Positions 34,326 through 46,500 of a stretch of DNA of 64,000 bases are shown here, piece after piece (the first letter of the stretch is position 1; every line of letters begins with the position of its first letter). The notes under the pieces are model-generated. The model saw only the letters and a list, made by a program, of their open reading frames with translations. It ran no database searches and had not been told where the DNA came from. The DNA is taken from the NCBI GenBank assembly GCA_011799875.1, contig CM022299.1:209318070-209382069 (forward strand), read 5' to 3'. The stretch is from Thinopyrum elongatum. Its lineage: Eukaryota > Streptophyta > Magnoliopsida > Poales > Poaceae. Both the position numbers and the translations under genes were made by a program.

Positions 34326-35381
34326 AACTGCGAGTGGGAACTTGTGAATGTGTACACTCGTCACCGGGTTCCACTTCCAAAAATCTCAGAGTGCCTTGAG
34401 GTTGAGCACATAGATGATCTACGTACGTTCAAATACGATCATGGTGACTGTTGTCTAAATAAGATAGCAATTTGTCGAGTTCCCAACCGCTCTTGGGATT
34501 ACACGAACTATCATGTTGTTGCTATCTTCGTCAAGCTTGTTGCCGTCCTTACTTCCACGCCTCGATGGATATTGCTCAAGAATCAATTTCTGTACACGGA
34601 TGTGTACTGTGACGTAATTCAATACGAGCGTCTTGTGTTTGCTGCCACCACTCGTGGCATTGTTTTTTGCATGGAATCTTTATTGTTTCAGTACGTTTGT
34701 CTTCCACCGTAATTAGAATTGTTTCATCCACGTGCATGCGAGTTAGTATCCCCGTACTAATTAACCTTCTTGTATTTCCAAGGTCCTGTGAACATTCCAA
34801 CACCTATACTTGAAAAAATTTATAACCAAGGGGGAGATGACAATGGTGATGATCACGAGCATGAGGACGAGCAGGACCTACATACTCAGTGGCGCCTGGC
34901 AACTTATTCCGGTGGATCACCTCTTCTTGTATGTATACAGGGCACTGCTGATGTTACTAAGGAAGCAGGTGTTGTCTCCCATGGACGCACTCTCCGGACC
35001 TATTCCAACATCCGTTGCAGGGTATTCGGGATGGATACTAGTACTAGTGTGCTAGCGCCAGCACCTTCTGCCTAGTTCCGTATTGATAGTCTTGGAGAAA
35101 ACTCGCTCTTCCTTGGACAAAACTATCCAATGATGGTGAAAGGCGATCCAGCTGCTGTTGGCACAACGTTACTACCATTTATGAGAAGCAAATGTATCTA
35201 TACCTCGGACATTGCTATGGTTCCCTACTCTGGCTATGACAATATGCGTCGTGATATAGGCCGCTTCAGCCTGGATGATGAGTCCTGCATTGGTCTCGAT
35301 ATTGACAATAGCTGGCCCTTCCCAGAGGCTTACTTATGGTTCAAAGCAAGCGTTTCCAACGCCGAGGATTGGTTGAGCTGA
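34326..35381 (+). pseudogene. DUF295 (KIB-type) F-box pseudogene, 3' part
   Basis: This continues the frame of 23846-24207. Recognisable DUF295 landmarks are EWELVNVYTRHRVPLP, LNKIAICRVPNRSWDYTNYHVVAIF, a W-containing blade, YERLVFAATTRGIVF, and the C-terminal signature SLGENSLFLGQNYP, then RSKCIYTSD and WPFPEAYLWFKAS before the stop at 35381. Between 34690 and 34780 the frame is broken. Sequence resembling an intron (GTACGT...TTTCCAAG) is present, but its use would not keep phase, so either a different donor or an indel is involved. An in-frame TAG at 35073 precedes the C-terminal signature. Together with the 5' part the full protein would be somewhat over 400 residues, typical for the family. 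Confidence 0.75.
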
Positions 35382-36557
35382 AGTTCATTTCATTGCTTGT
35401 TATTTGTTGTGTGATAAAAACTTTAGTATTTACTAGAATGTTTTGTTGGAAATAATCTATAATCCAACATGTATCCTCGTTGTCGTTGTGTGTTGATGAC
35501 TTGTTGTATGAAATGAATGGTACATTTGCATATGCATGTGATAAACTCAATTTATGAATGGTTTTCGAGTCACTTCTTGGAGTGTGAGTACCATAGTAGT
35601 ATAGCCAACATCCGGTTATATGAAGTTGCCACATCACATAGAGCCAACCTAATAGTATGCTAGTATAATAGTTAGTCCTAGTAGTAGTATACCATCAACT
35701 AGAGCTAGGTGTTGCACAGAGGCCGAGAAATATGGTGATAGCGTGAGGTGGGCGTGTATGTATGATGTAGGCATAGGGCTTGCCGTGTTTCCTACTCCTC
35801 CGGTGTAAATGTGGAGAAGATTTGGTCGAGTTCTTCCTCCTTTTGCCGACACGTGGGACATCCAGCATCCAGGTCGTGTCATGCAAGACAATGGAGTGCT
35901 AGTTGAAGCCACGTGATGTGCATCTTGGGTTAAACTATAAATAGAATCTTACTCTTGAGTAACTCCAAAAGCGGCCACCAAAGATCTTTATTGGATTTGC
36001 TTTTCATCACCAGCACGTCGAGGTGAAAGATGTGCAGGTTCAGTGGGTCGTCTTGCGTTTTCATTGACATGTGGGACCGCATGTGAGCAAACAGATGATG
36101 GGCACACTCCGCGCGTCTACTGGCTGGCTGAGAAGAGTGAGAGGAGGGCTGAGCATGGACTCCAGGAAATTTCACGACAATGTGAGTACTACTAGTGGTG
36201 TATCGTACTCCTGGAGAGATAATGTGTTCGCTCTACGTAACCAGCACCTTGATATAGTGGGGTGGCATGGGCGATAACTAGCATTCACGTCTAGCAGTAC
36301 GGCACACGCCACCCACACGAGTCCCATATGACATTAATTTTCTTGGAGTCCGTGCTACAGCTATCTCTTCTCCCTCCTGTTTTCTCTAACTCAGCCATCG
36401 CGTGGTGGGCGGGGTGGGGGTTTGCCGATAGTCGGTTTGCTCAACTGCGGTCCCACTTGTAAGTGAAAATGCAACATAGCATGCATTCCCCCTTGAGCGG
36501 CGTGCCAGACCAATCGTGTGGGGGTGCGACGCGAACACGGCAGGCTTTTCCTTTTGA
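35382..36557. other. intergenic, no recognised gene
   Basis: The first 250 bases look like the 3' untranslated region of the F-box pseudogene. A TATA-like CTATAAATAG occurs at about 35934 on the plus strand. A short frame follows near 36147 (MDSRKFHDNVSTTSG), but neither has further support. Confidence 0.4.
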
Positions 36558-36859
36558 GGGCCTCTTTGATTCGCAGGATTTTGAAAATGCAGGAATAGGA
36601 AAAGTATAGGATTGGAGTGTCATGCCCACTTGAATCCTATACGATTAGCAAGGAGTGTTTGATTTCACGGGAAAAGCAAAGGAATTGTAAAAAGAGGTTG
36701 GAGTGGATGTTACATTTCCTATGAAATGTAGTACAAAAGATCCATTGGAAACATTCCTATGGAATTCAATCCTATGAATCTAAGGACAAACATAGGAAAA
36801 ATTCCAAGGATTTCAATCCTCCAAAAATCCTATAGAATTCCTTTGAATCAAAGGAGGCC
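36558..36859. mobile_element. Harbinger/Tourist-type MITE
   Basis: The ends GGGCCTCTTTGATTC and GAATCAAAGGAGGCC are inverted repeats. The 302-bp body is itself rich in inverted AGGATT/AATCCT motifs. The 3-bp sequence TGA is duplicated at 36555-36557 and 36860-36862. A 3-bp duplication and GGGCCT ends are typical of PIF/Harbinger MITEs of grasses. No coding capacity. Confidence 0.8.
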
Positions 36860-37050
36860 TGAACTTGTAACTTGTAAAATTTGGTTCTGCTCCTTGGCGC
36901 AACCGATAGATAGAAATAACGATTTTCCCTAGAGTAATGAGAAGTTTGGTTCTGGCGCGATTCATGCATGGTACAGTACGTACGAAAATTATGAAGTTGA
37001 TGTGAAAGGTAAGATAATTACTAGTACAATATACTACTACCGACGGGCAG

Positions 37051-37359
37051 TCATAGGGCCACCAGTGCATCGAAGAGGTTGTCACCATAGAGGCCGTTGA
37101 GGGTGGCGGGCATCGCAGAGCCTTGGCGCATGGGCTGGAGGCGTACGTTCAGGTCGTCCATGAGCTTCTTGACGACGGTGAACTTGTCGAGGAAGCCAAC
37201 GAGGACCTCGTCGAACAAGGAGACGAAGCTGTCGTCCAAGAGGCCTCTCGCCCTGGCGGCCTCAAGCACGACCTGGAGACGTTCCTCGGTGCCGGGCCGC
37301 AGACCGGCATCGTGGACCATCTGGCACAGCCGGCTCAAGATCGCGCTCATCGCCTCCAT
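37051..37359 (-). CDS. 102-residue protein of unknown function
   Basis: The minus-strand frame starts MEAMSAILSRLCQMV at 37359 and ends DALVAL at 37051. It is mostly predicted amphipathic helix: EERLQVVLEAARARGLLDDSFVSLFDEVLVGFLDKFTVVKKLMDDLN, then a short NVRLQPMRQG linker and a C-terminal NGLYGDNLFDALVAL. There are no Cys/His clusters, signal peptide or membrane segment. GC content and codon use are gene-like against an AT-rich background. A TATA box lies about 105 bases upstream, and no stop or frameshift is needed, making it the only apparently intact small host gene here. The LDDSF segment recalls histidine phosphotransfer proteins faintly, but no phospho-His motif is visible, so I give no function. 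Confidence 0.55.
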   Translation of the reverse strand: MEAMSAILSRLCQMVHDAGLRPGTEERLQVVLEAARARGLLDDSFVSLFDEVLVGFLDKFTVVKKLMDDLNVRLQPMRQGSAMPATLNGLYGDNLFDALVAL

Positions 37360-37463
37360 GGGTCTAGCTTCTAGTCAACTGATCTTGCGATTGGAGTGAT
37401 CACTCTTGCCCTTAGTTAGGGTGCGTAGGTGCGTAGGATTTCGTAGATTGGACTGGCAGGGAG

Positions 37464-37473
37464 CCTTTATATG
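37464..37473 (-). promoter_or_regulatory. TATA box of the 102-residue gene
   Basis: The minus strand reads CATATAAAGG about 105 bases upstream of the ATG at 37359. Confidence 0.5.
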
Positions 37474-37499
37474 AGAAGTGCAGACTGCGTTGCATTCAC

Positions 37500-38581
37500 G
37501 TGTGTGTTGGCCATCTACTCCTCAGCCCTCCCTCCGTGCCGGTGCAGTGTAGTAGTCATCTCATCGAGACCAAGTTGGGGCAAAATGAGAGAACTTTGAT
37601 GTTTAGTACTAGTATTTTGTAATTAATGTCATTGCATGCAGAGAATTGAGCACTGCATGTTGTGCTAAGTAGTCTCAAGTCATTGAATGCATACGAACCC
37701 CACGTCTCCTATTGGCTGATTTCTTTTTTCGTGGAAAAAAACAGGGAACGAGGTGGGTAGTTAATGCACCGTGCCTAAAAGTTTTGGGATTACTTGGTTT
37801 TCGTAACGTGACTAATGCACCAGTACGAAGGGACTACAATAGTAGTCTGATTGATGAGATTTCAGATTTGAGCCATCTACCGGAAGGGAGAGTGTATAAT
37901 ATCATCGGGAACTACATTCAAAACCGAATAAAACAATACTCAATGTATTTATTTACAGAGGGAGTGGTATATTTTTTGTGACATGCATTACTAGATATTG
38001 CTAGTCAAATACTAAATCCAGACGGAGGTGGTAGTACTACTGAATCTGGACGGTGGTGCTAGTGCTAGTAGTACTACCAATGTAGTAGTATTGTACTACC
38101 CGTTGGTCAAATTATTACGTGCTGCTCCTCATAGTGAAGTGACAAGACCATGCGCCAGATATGACACCTGAGTGTAGGTGCCATGTTCGGCATACCAAAG
38201 TCAGCCTCACCGTGTGCGGTCACTATCATCATGGCTGTAGAGCTAGCCTACTTAACTAGCCATGTTCGACATAATTTCCCGTGCATTGCCACGAGTAATA
38301 AAAAATATTGTACTCGAGTAATGGGTATATCGTTGCCGCACCTATGCACACAAACATTCATCGTAACATAGTACCTCGTGCTGGATAGTCGTAATATTAA
38401 AAGTTTCAAACTGATATTACAAATGCTAGGAGTAATGCTGCATCTACGAAGAGGGAATTATTAGGAAGTTTACGTAAGAACTTTCGTTACTTTAGGTGGA
38501 TACAGCATTATCGTACAAACTAAAATCCACCGCCCTGACAAGTCACTAATGGGCAAATAAATTTTTGAGTCTCTAGCGACT
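37500..38581. other. intergenic, no recognised gene
   Basis: AT-rich sequence with GTA/TAC trinucleotide-rich patches near 38020-38100. CCAGACGGAGGTGGTAGTA near 38020 resembles the right end of a Stowaway MITE, but a matching left end is not convincing. Confidence 0.4.
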
Positions 38582-41000
38582 CTATGTTTCAAAAACAAAT
38601 TCAGCTTCTGCGGAGCCTTTGTCGTTTAGGCTTAGACGCTTGCAGTGATCAGCACGCCATTCATTGTTGCGCCAGAGAATGCCAAACCTCATTACCTTGA
38701 CCACACTTGCCTTCAGAACAAAGAACCTGGCCAATTTAATATCAGATGTGCTGCCTCGGTAGTCGATCAAATCAATTTCTGTAAGATGGAGATCAAGGCA
38801 TTCGATGAGATTGTTATAGTGCAGCACATTTTTCACTTTCGGGTTTTTTTTTATCTGCAAAAGAAGAGAACATATTAGAGTAGCTGGCTGTATAAGATTG
38901 CCGTGTCATCAAGAGGTACCAATATCATTCGCTCATATGATAGGGTTGGCTATAGGGTTGGCTCTAAGGCTAGTGATATTTTTTCACTCTCTCTCTCTTT
39001 CTCTTTCCTCTCATTTACCTAGAAGCACGTGAAGAGCTTGGGCATTTGTTGCCTTCCACTATGTGGTCGATGCCATATTTCACAAAAGTATGCCACATAC
39101 AATACGCATCAATGTCAAATCAAAAGATTTTGGCACCGCTCTAGCAATGTGAGAGAGTTGGAACCACTGTGCACACAGACCCACATGTACAAACAAATCA
39201 ATCAAACCAACTACACCAGCCTCTCCCTCTCCCAAACAAGTATTTTTTATTGCCTCAGCCCTCTCCCTCTCCCACGCAAGTGTTTTTCATTGCGTGAGTT
39301 AATTTGGCACCGGAGCAAAGTAGGTGATCCAGATTGGGGCACCAGGTGAGCAATGGAGGGCATCGGTGCCAAATGCATCAGAAGTGAATTTGGCATGTGT
39401 TTTGGCCTACATAGTGGAGGGTTGTTATAGCCCACTATTGTACCGTAGTAGTATTTAGTGTAAAATTTTGACCATACATTTACCTAAGAAAATGCCAATG
39501 CATGTCACCAAAAATTATACCATTTGAAATTATGTTCAAATACGAATCCAATGATATAATTTTTAGTGACATGCATTAACATTTTATCAGTTAAATCTAA
39601 GGTCAAATTTTGATACTACAAAATACGTACGAAGAGTAAACCAGGACGGAGGTAGTACTTGCTCTTAGGCTAACCATAGAGTTACTAGTCTAAGTTACTT
39701 GCCACTATGACTAGCCTAGGCTACTAGTACAACAAAAAAACGATGCAGGTGATCACGTGAGAAAAAATACTAAAAATATTTCTTTCGGTGCAGTGCGTAG
39801 ATGCAGTTTTGAACACTACACTTGTCATCGTAATTTGGGAAAATTATGAAAAAATTGAGCTACATTGTGATTACCGTTTACTAATCGGAAAGAAGTTTCA
39901 CCTCGATGAGTAGCTTCTCCGTGCACGGAAAGCATGTAAGGAATCCAACAACTTGATCCAGATTGGGGCCGATAGATTTTATTGCCAAGATCTTCACTGT
40001 GCGCATAGACTAGGTCAAGTTTGTGGGAATCATTTTCTGGATGACAGTCGTAAATACATCAATAAGAAATTTAAAAATGTGAATTTCAAGAAGACGGAGA
40101 AGAAAATGAGTGTTGTACCTGAACGATTACGGATCCAATAAAGATTTCAGAGAATTTGGCAGACAAGTACACCAACGCTGTCAATTTTGGCGTGTCAATG
40201 ACCCTGATTTTTGTTGGACCTTGTAGATCAGATACAAGCAATCTCTCAAGGAAAGGTGCATTCTCAATGACCATAACATGGAACAGCTCGAGTGATCTCT
40301 TCCCAATTGATGTCTTGTTGCGGGGCCAGCAAAACACATAAATCCATTGGAGATTCGTCGAGGCGATGTGGAGGCTAATGAACCCGTGGATCTAGCGAAG
40401 ACGAAGGTACTCGAGCACAATGCAGCTGCGGAGTAGTTGCTCCATAGCCTTCTTCGAGATGCCAATGTCGAAGAGGTCGAGCTGCTTGAGTTGAGGGAGA
40501 AGAAGGGCGGGCGCGACATTAATCTGGGGAAAATAGCAGGAGCTGAAGCTGGCGTGACGCAGCGTTGGCATGAAGCAGAGCGCGGACGGCGGCAGAGAGC
40601 GACATCGTCCAGCTTCAAACCTAAGCTCCTCGAGCTGATCTAGGGTGGGGGATAAGAACCACTCGTCGAACTTGGCTTGGACCTTGCAGTTGGTACTGAA
40701 CATGTGGATGTCAAGGCGTCTGGCTGGCCCAGTGTGCGATGCAAGGATCTTGGAGACTGCGGCCATGCATTTGCAATCCCGGTCGCAGAGGAAGTTGTCG
40801 ATGGTGAGGTTGAGGGGGGCGCGGCGCCAGAGGGCGGGCCACCGCCGGGAGAGCAGGGTGGTCCGCACGGCAGATTTGGTGGGCAGGAGGGCGATTATGA
40901 CGAGCAGCATGTCATCGGGGAGGCTGCTGATGAAGTCCAGGCTCGCCGGATGCGGTTTTGGCTCGAGCCGCCTCCGCTTGTTCGCTGCCTCGCCGTCCAT
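38582..41000 (-). pseudogene. F-box/FBD/LRR-repeat protein, three exons, two premature stops
   Basis: Exon 1 (41000-40119) begins MDGEAANKRRRLEPK and carries an F-box (DFISSLPDDMLLVIIALLPTKSAVRTTLLSRRWPALWR, about residues 23-61), then a degenerate leucine-rich region and a segment ending FIGSVIVQ. Exon 2 (40036-39902) has MRTVKILAIKSIGPNLDQVVGFL and CFPC. Exon 3 (38854-38582) is the FBD domain (NNLIECLDLHLTEIDLIDYRG, KLARFFVLKASVVKVMRFGIL). Introns (82 bp and about 1 kb, the latter containing a MITE) have GT/AG borders in phase 0. Full length would be about 430 residues, normal for the family. In-frame TAG codons at 40392 and 40010 break it; everything else is intact. The protein would act as substrate receptor of an SCF ubiquitin ligase. 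Confidence 0.8.
39440..39658. mobile_element. Stowaway/mariner-type MITE in F-box intron
   Basis: A palindromic 220-bp unit: the left arm contains AAAATTTTGACC, ATGCATGTCACCAAAAATTAT and the right arm contains ATAATTTTTAGTGACATGCAT, GGTCAAATTTTGAT. It ends CCAGGACGGAGGTAGTA, the standard right end of Stowaway elements. It lies in the second intron of the F-box/FBD pseudogene. The left border is approximate. Confidence 0.7.
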
Positions 41001-41572
41001 CTCAGCCGGCGGCGACGCTGGTGTACACGTGTGCTGGTGTGTATTTTGTGCTGGGTGTGCGTGAGTGCGTCCTTGTGTGCATGCCGCCGCGCAGTGGTGT
41101 AGTGTGTGCGAGTGCGTCCTTCACGCGGAAGAAGTGTGCCCTCAATTTACTAGCGGAATTGCTTCACGCACGACAGTAAATGCATGACGCCTACACGATT
41201 CTCCTTCCCCAACAGTGCTCCTACATGCACGCTAGATGTTGGTGCTGCCACGTCTGAATCATGCATGCGTCGTGTGTATAGCAGCGCTGATTTACTAGCG
41301 TGCGGGGTGCTACCGCAAGTGGTTTCAACTTTGTTTACTTCACCGCGTGTCAGATGGGCCTCTAGTTTACTTATTTTCACCCACTACCACATGGGCCAGC
41401 ACACGAAGATAGAGAACACGAGCTGACAAGGCAGCATGTGGACTGGTTGACCAGTCAACTAAACAATATACAGAGTTATACACTGACACGGTGACCGTAT
41501 AATCCCTCGGTAAAGAGAGATCGAGTGAGAGGGGAGGCCCGTGAGAGATACTAGTAGAGAGAGAGAAAGAGC
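41001..41572. other. upstream region of F-box/FBD pseudogene
   Basis: Contains GT-rich low-complexity sequence (41040-41130) and GA-rich sequence near 41540-41570. No clear TATA box or coding signal was identified. Confidence 0.35.
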
Positions 41573-41823
41573 TACTCCCTCCGTTCGATAATGTAGTGCC
41601 TATATTTTTTTTAAAGTCAAACTTTTCAAACTTTAACCAAGTTTATAAAGAAATTACTTATATCTACAATACCAAAGATAAATGATAGTATGAAGTAAGT
41701 ACATGTTGTGATGAATCTAATGATCGTTCCAGATGTAAATGTTTTTCTCCACATATACCTGGTCAAACTTTTCTTAGGTTTGACTTTTCAAAACATCCAT
41801 ATGTTTATGGACGTGAGAGAGTA
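41573..41823. mobile_element. Stowaway-type MITE
   Basis: Begins TACTCCCTCCGTTCGATAATGTAGTGCC and ends ATGGACGTGAGAGAGTA. The interior shows inverted AGTCAAACTTTTCAAA / TTTGACTTTTCAAAA segments. TACTCCCTCCGTTC is the classical left end of the family. The right terminus is diverged. Confidence 0.7.
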
Positions 41824-41954
41824 CCTAACTAGAGAGAGAGTGTGTGTGTGAAATAGAAAGAGTGAGTGAAAAACATGTGTGTGCATGTGTGAAAGAGACA
41901 TGGACAACACACGATAAAGTAGAGAAAAAACGTGTGTGTCTTATGCAAACATAT

Positions 41955-43172
41955 CACACATGCATTTTCGATAGCCAAATGATGTGCTTCTTCTTCATGA
42001 GAGTGTGCAAGTTCCTCATGCCCGCATGCCCTAGCCTTCGATGCCAAAGCCAACACTGTGAAGCTTTTGTGGAGAAATCTACCATATACAGATCACCTCT
42101 TTGATAACCTTCGAAGACTAGAGATTTGTCAGAAGCCATAAGCACAAGGCAACGATATTTTCCAAAAATCACAATCATGTTAAGATCACAAAGCATTGAG
42201 ACAGACATTAAGTTGTATTTAAGGGATTCAACAAGCATCACTTTATCTATGTGTTGATCCTTTGAGATAGCAACTCTACCTAGGCCCAATACCTTGCTTT
42301 TACCAGTGCCAGCGAATGTGATATGGCTTTTAGTAGATGGTCGAAGAGTTGAATCCATGAGAAGACTTCGATCACCGGTCATGTGGTTAGTGCATCCACT
42401 GTCCATAATCCATTCAGTAGCTTTCGGAGTGGTACCCTACAGTGCAGTTAATAGGATAGGCTTCACCAAGAGTATTGTGAAGCATAAACATTTGACAAAC
42501 AAGCATACTATCAAAAATAAGATTCTTGGATGGTAAGATGGGATGTTCATCAAGAAATCCAGGGACGAAGTAAATGGTAAGACATTTTGACATTTTATCT
42601 TGCGTCCCACAAGATGTTTTAGGTCCCCAGCATTGTCTTCAGAAGTCAATGATTTCCGGCTGGAGACCTTACCCTGCAAGAGAAGTTAATTCTTCTTAAC
42701 CACCCATATCTTAAGGGGTGGCTTAGAAGCAACGAGTCTAAGTACAACATCTGAGAACTTTGGCTTTGAAGCCCTAGCAAATAGTTTTGCAGGAGGTGAA
42801 TAGTACTCAAAAGAATATGCAGAAAAATTCTTTGATTTGTGAACATAGCGGTTTGATGAAACACGCTCATATTCATGAGTCTGATGATAGTTTCCCTGCA
42901 AAACATTGGCATTAGGGTGACCTTGTGAGGTCCTCTATCTGTATGAAGCCTTTGGGCCATTTGAAGCCTTTGATCTGGGGTTTGTCTTCTTCCCTGGTGG
43001 TGTCATGATGACATTCACGGGAAGCTTCTCAAGACGACTTTTAGCAACCCAGATCTTCTTCATGGGTGACCCATTCCTGCAGTTAGTTCCAATAAACCTG
43101 GCAAAACACTTAATTGTTCTGATTCTTGAACAGTTTATAGTTTGAGTCAAATGACTCATCAATAATAATAGG
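41955..43172 (-). pseudogene. copia (Sirevirus-like) gag-pol: protease and GAG-pre-integrase part
   Basis: This is the left piece of the copia element that occupies 41955-64000. Reading leftward it includes a damaged gag C-terminus with several stops and frame changes (43172-42440), then the copia protease active site as MDSGCTNHMTGDRSLL (42406 onward), then VLGLGRVAI and NLMSVSMLCDLN, and the GAG-pre-integrase motif LWHRRLGHAGMRNLHTL. The coding sequence stops abruptly near 41955: the integrase zinc finger, integrase core, RT and RNase H are absent, so the element is truncated there. The right side connects in frame, across a 5.6-kb insertion, to 48758. Confidence 0.8.
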
Positions 43173-43593
43173 TGACGGTGTCCTGGACTAGGGGGTACTC
43201 AACACGTCGTCTCCCGAACAGGTGTATCGGGCCGAGGACCCCCGTGGTTGTTCACTCATGGGCCACTTCGGGCAGCCCATGCCGCATACAAGGAGGTTTC
43301 CACAAGACTTGGTGCACAAGACAAGGACTTTCCTAAAACCCTAGGCCTCCGGTGTATTATATAAACCGAGGCCAAGCTAGTCAATAGATGATCTAATATT
43401 CATTAGAACAATCTCGTGGTAGATACATGTACTCTGTACTTCACCCATATCAATACAATCAAAAGCAGGACGTAGGGTATTATCTCCTCGAGAGAGCCCG
43501 AACCTGGGTAAAATCATGTGTCCATGTTACCATTGCTCTAAGACGCCTAGCTTAGGACCCCTACTACGAGATATGCCGGATATAGAACCGACA
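43173..43593 (+). repeat. 5' LTR of the non-autonomous gypsy-like element
   Basis: Direct repeat of 48334-48753 with roughly 15 visible differences. It contains a TATA-like GTATTATATAAACCGAGGC near 43352-43370 on the plus strand. Confidence 0.9.
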
Positions 43594-46500
43594 TTGATGC
43601 TTTCATTGAGAGCCTGCTGGGCGATCACCGCGGATAGGTGATATTTTTTCAGTTAGATCGGTTCCATATGAATTAGGTTCTTTGCAAATTATCGCTGTCG
43701 ACTTGCATGTTTTTCTCTGTTTTGTTTGTAGAATTTTTGGTGATCGAGCTTCGAAGGAACTCGGATGGCGGCTGCCGCTTCCACGGTCCCCGATCTGAGT
43801 TATCCGTAAGCGCTGACGTGCACGGCCGCGGCAGCAACTGCAGACAATTCCCTGGCCGATTTGGTCCAGGGGATCGTGGAGCAACTCGGCTGGTGGCCGG
43901 GGGAACTACTCGCGAGAATTGGACACTGAATTGTCCAACAACACGTAGCTCGAGAAGATGCCATGCATCAACAAACGTCTGGAAACAGCGAACCGCCGGT
44001 CAAACCGGCTCAATTGATCTGGCTGTTGTACAAGAGATAATCGATCCTACATCGATCTAACTGCGACATGATGTGTAAAAGTCCGCTGCTCTGTCCATCG
44101 CAACCACGCGGAACAATGCCAGGTTTTATTTTTCCTAGCTGTCCGTTTACAACATAAATTTATTTTACGTAGAATATTTTCCGTTGGTTTCCACCGCATT
44201 ATTTTTGCAGAGATGTTCTACCGGCATCTGGCCAACGTCTCGTCCAGATGTTGAACGATCGCCTGTTCACAGCCATTGAAAATTGACTGTGACTGTCACA
44301 CCGTCAGCTCGGCCAGCCGACCTGTGTTGACATCTCCCAGCCAGAACGTCACCAGGAGAATTCCGACCTACGCGTTGGAACTTCGTCGAAACGACCTTGG
44401 CGCTCAGGCCATACTTCTTTAATAATTTACTTCACTTAAACTAATTAAGTAGAAGAATTTATATATATATATATATATATTATTACTGGTTTGCGCCCTT
44501 TTATGTGCACAGATTTGTGCTAGATCGAGTCGAGAGGAATTTGAATGAAAGCGTCGGTGCGCAGCATTAGACGATGGCAAGGGCACTCCGATATAATCAT
44601 AGAAAGATCGACAACAGCCGACGTACATGCACGCAAGTCCAGGCGGAACGCATCTACGGTTCCTGAACTCCAATGGCCGGCAAAATTACACGGCGTGGAT
44701 CCCTGCTGCCCTCATCGCGGCGGCTTACCCTGGACAGTTTGCTGGATCAACGACCAAGTGCTAATCTGTTTGTCTGCACACTTTTCACCTCACGGAGTTC
44801 TATGCCGTGCTACCCAAACAGGAACATCAGGTTCTATTTTTCTAATTACCTGTATATACATTAGGTTTTACATAGAAAAATTTCTGCCGATTTGCATAAT
44901 TTTTTCTGTGTAGATTTTCTGCGACTGGTTTATAGTTCAGACCGCCCCGCAACAGGCGTGCTGGTCTGTATTTCAGTCCGGCCAGCATCTGGCGAGCTGA
45001 CTACATCCATAATTCAGCGGACACTGCAAACGCAACCCGGCCAGCCATGCGAATTCAAACTACGTGGTCACCGCATCGCGCCATCATGCGGATTTCCGAC
45101 ATATGTCGACATCGGCGACCAAGCCATATTTCTTTAATTGTTTACTTTATTTAAATTAATTAAGTAGAGGAATTTTTTCCTTATTATTTGTTATTACTTT
45201 TGGCCTGCATTACTTATATGAGGGCAGGAAAACTACTTTGCATGCGCCTCCCCGGCGAGCCGACGTCGTCATCCCCCAACTATGACCAAGATGCTCCATC
45301 ACCTCAGATGGACCGGGGGCTTCGCCATCTCTTCACCAACCTACTTCGGGGACTTCGGCGTCAACAACCGACCTGCTCCGTCACCTCTGTTGGACTGGGG
45401 GCTTCACCTCTCCACAGCGGTCGTGCTGTGTCGCCACTTCGGAGTGCCGAGCTCTTCGATCGGCCACCTCAGGACTGGCTTGGGGGCTGGGACCTCGTCC
45501 CGCCGTAAGCTCGGGCCGCTTCATCAACACGGAGCACATAACCAGCTAAGTCGCTTTCATGCTCAATTTTTTAAATGTTTAATTTTTGTTCGGTTCGACC
45601 AAGCATTATATTTTTGTTAAACAAAAAAATGTTTGTTAAAAAACACTTCTTTTTCCCACGTTAACTGGGGGCTCTTAAATTTTTGAATTTAAGGTCAATT
45701 TTTGGATTGGCACCAAAAAACTTGATTTAGTTCGGACGTCCAGTTTTTACATAAGTTTTTTGACTTTTCGAGCTTATGGCACTTTCAAGCTATTTGTGTG
45801 TTTTTATTTTAGCAGGCGTAACATCCTCATGACCGAGGTGCCCGGCGTAATAATTCAGCTCGGGAAATCCTTTTCGACCCGCAGCTCGGCATCTTTCCTG
45901 CCGACCTCTACCTCGGCGTTGTCAAAACACACACCATATCTGGACTAGTTCCCGAGCAGTGCAATGTTGGACGCCTTTAAAGCATCGACAATATTATCAG
46001 GGGGCTGCGACTAGAGCCGAACCCATCAAAAGCTGAGGTACTCCATGGAGTCCTCGATAAAATGTTCTCGGATTTTGCTTTATATGCATCGGTTTCGAAT
46101 TGTGTCTTTGGTCAATAGTTGGGTTGCCCGGCTCCCTTGTTTACCCTTACGTTCCCGATTGTTCGGCTAAGGGTAAAGGGAGAACCACTGCGATTGTGCT
46201 TCCGGTTCAACTGGTCAAGTGCCTCAGTGGAGAAAGCCGAAAACTGACTGTCACAATAAGCGTAAACTGGTCAGCGATCCGATGACTGTGTTATACTATA
46301 GATCGATGCAGGTCACCCCATGTTAAACGATGGGCCGTTCATAACATTGGCCGAAGTGTTAACGGCTTGACCTCGGCTGACACCGAACACTAATCGGGGG
46401 CTAGTAACTGGCCTCCCAACTTTAAGCTCCTATGACTAAGTGGAAGTTATAAAGCCCACATATCTGATTGCCTCGTTTCCGCTAACACAACCGCCTTTGG

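Noticed and set aside
35930..36290. Possible plus-strand gene after CTATAAATAG at 35934
   Set aside because: Only a short frame (MDSRKFHDNVSTTSG) and a TATA-like sequence; no splice structure or similarity supports it.
37051..37359. Assignment of the 102-residue protein as a histidine phosphotransfer protein
   Set aside because: Only a faint LDDSF-type resemblance exists; the conserved phosphorylated-His helix is not visible.
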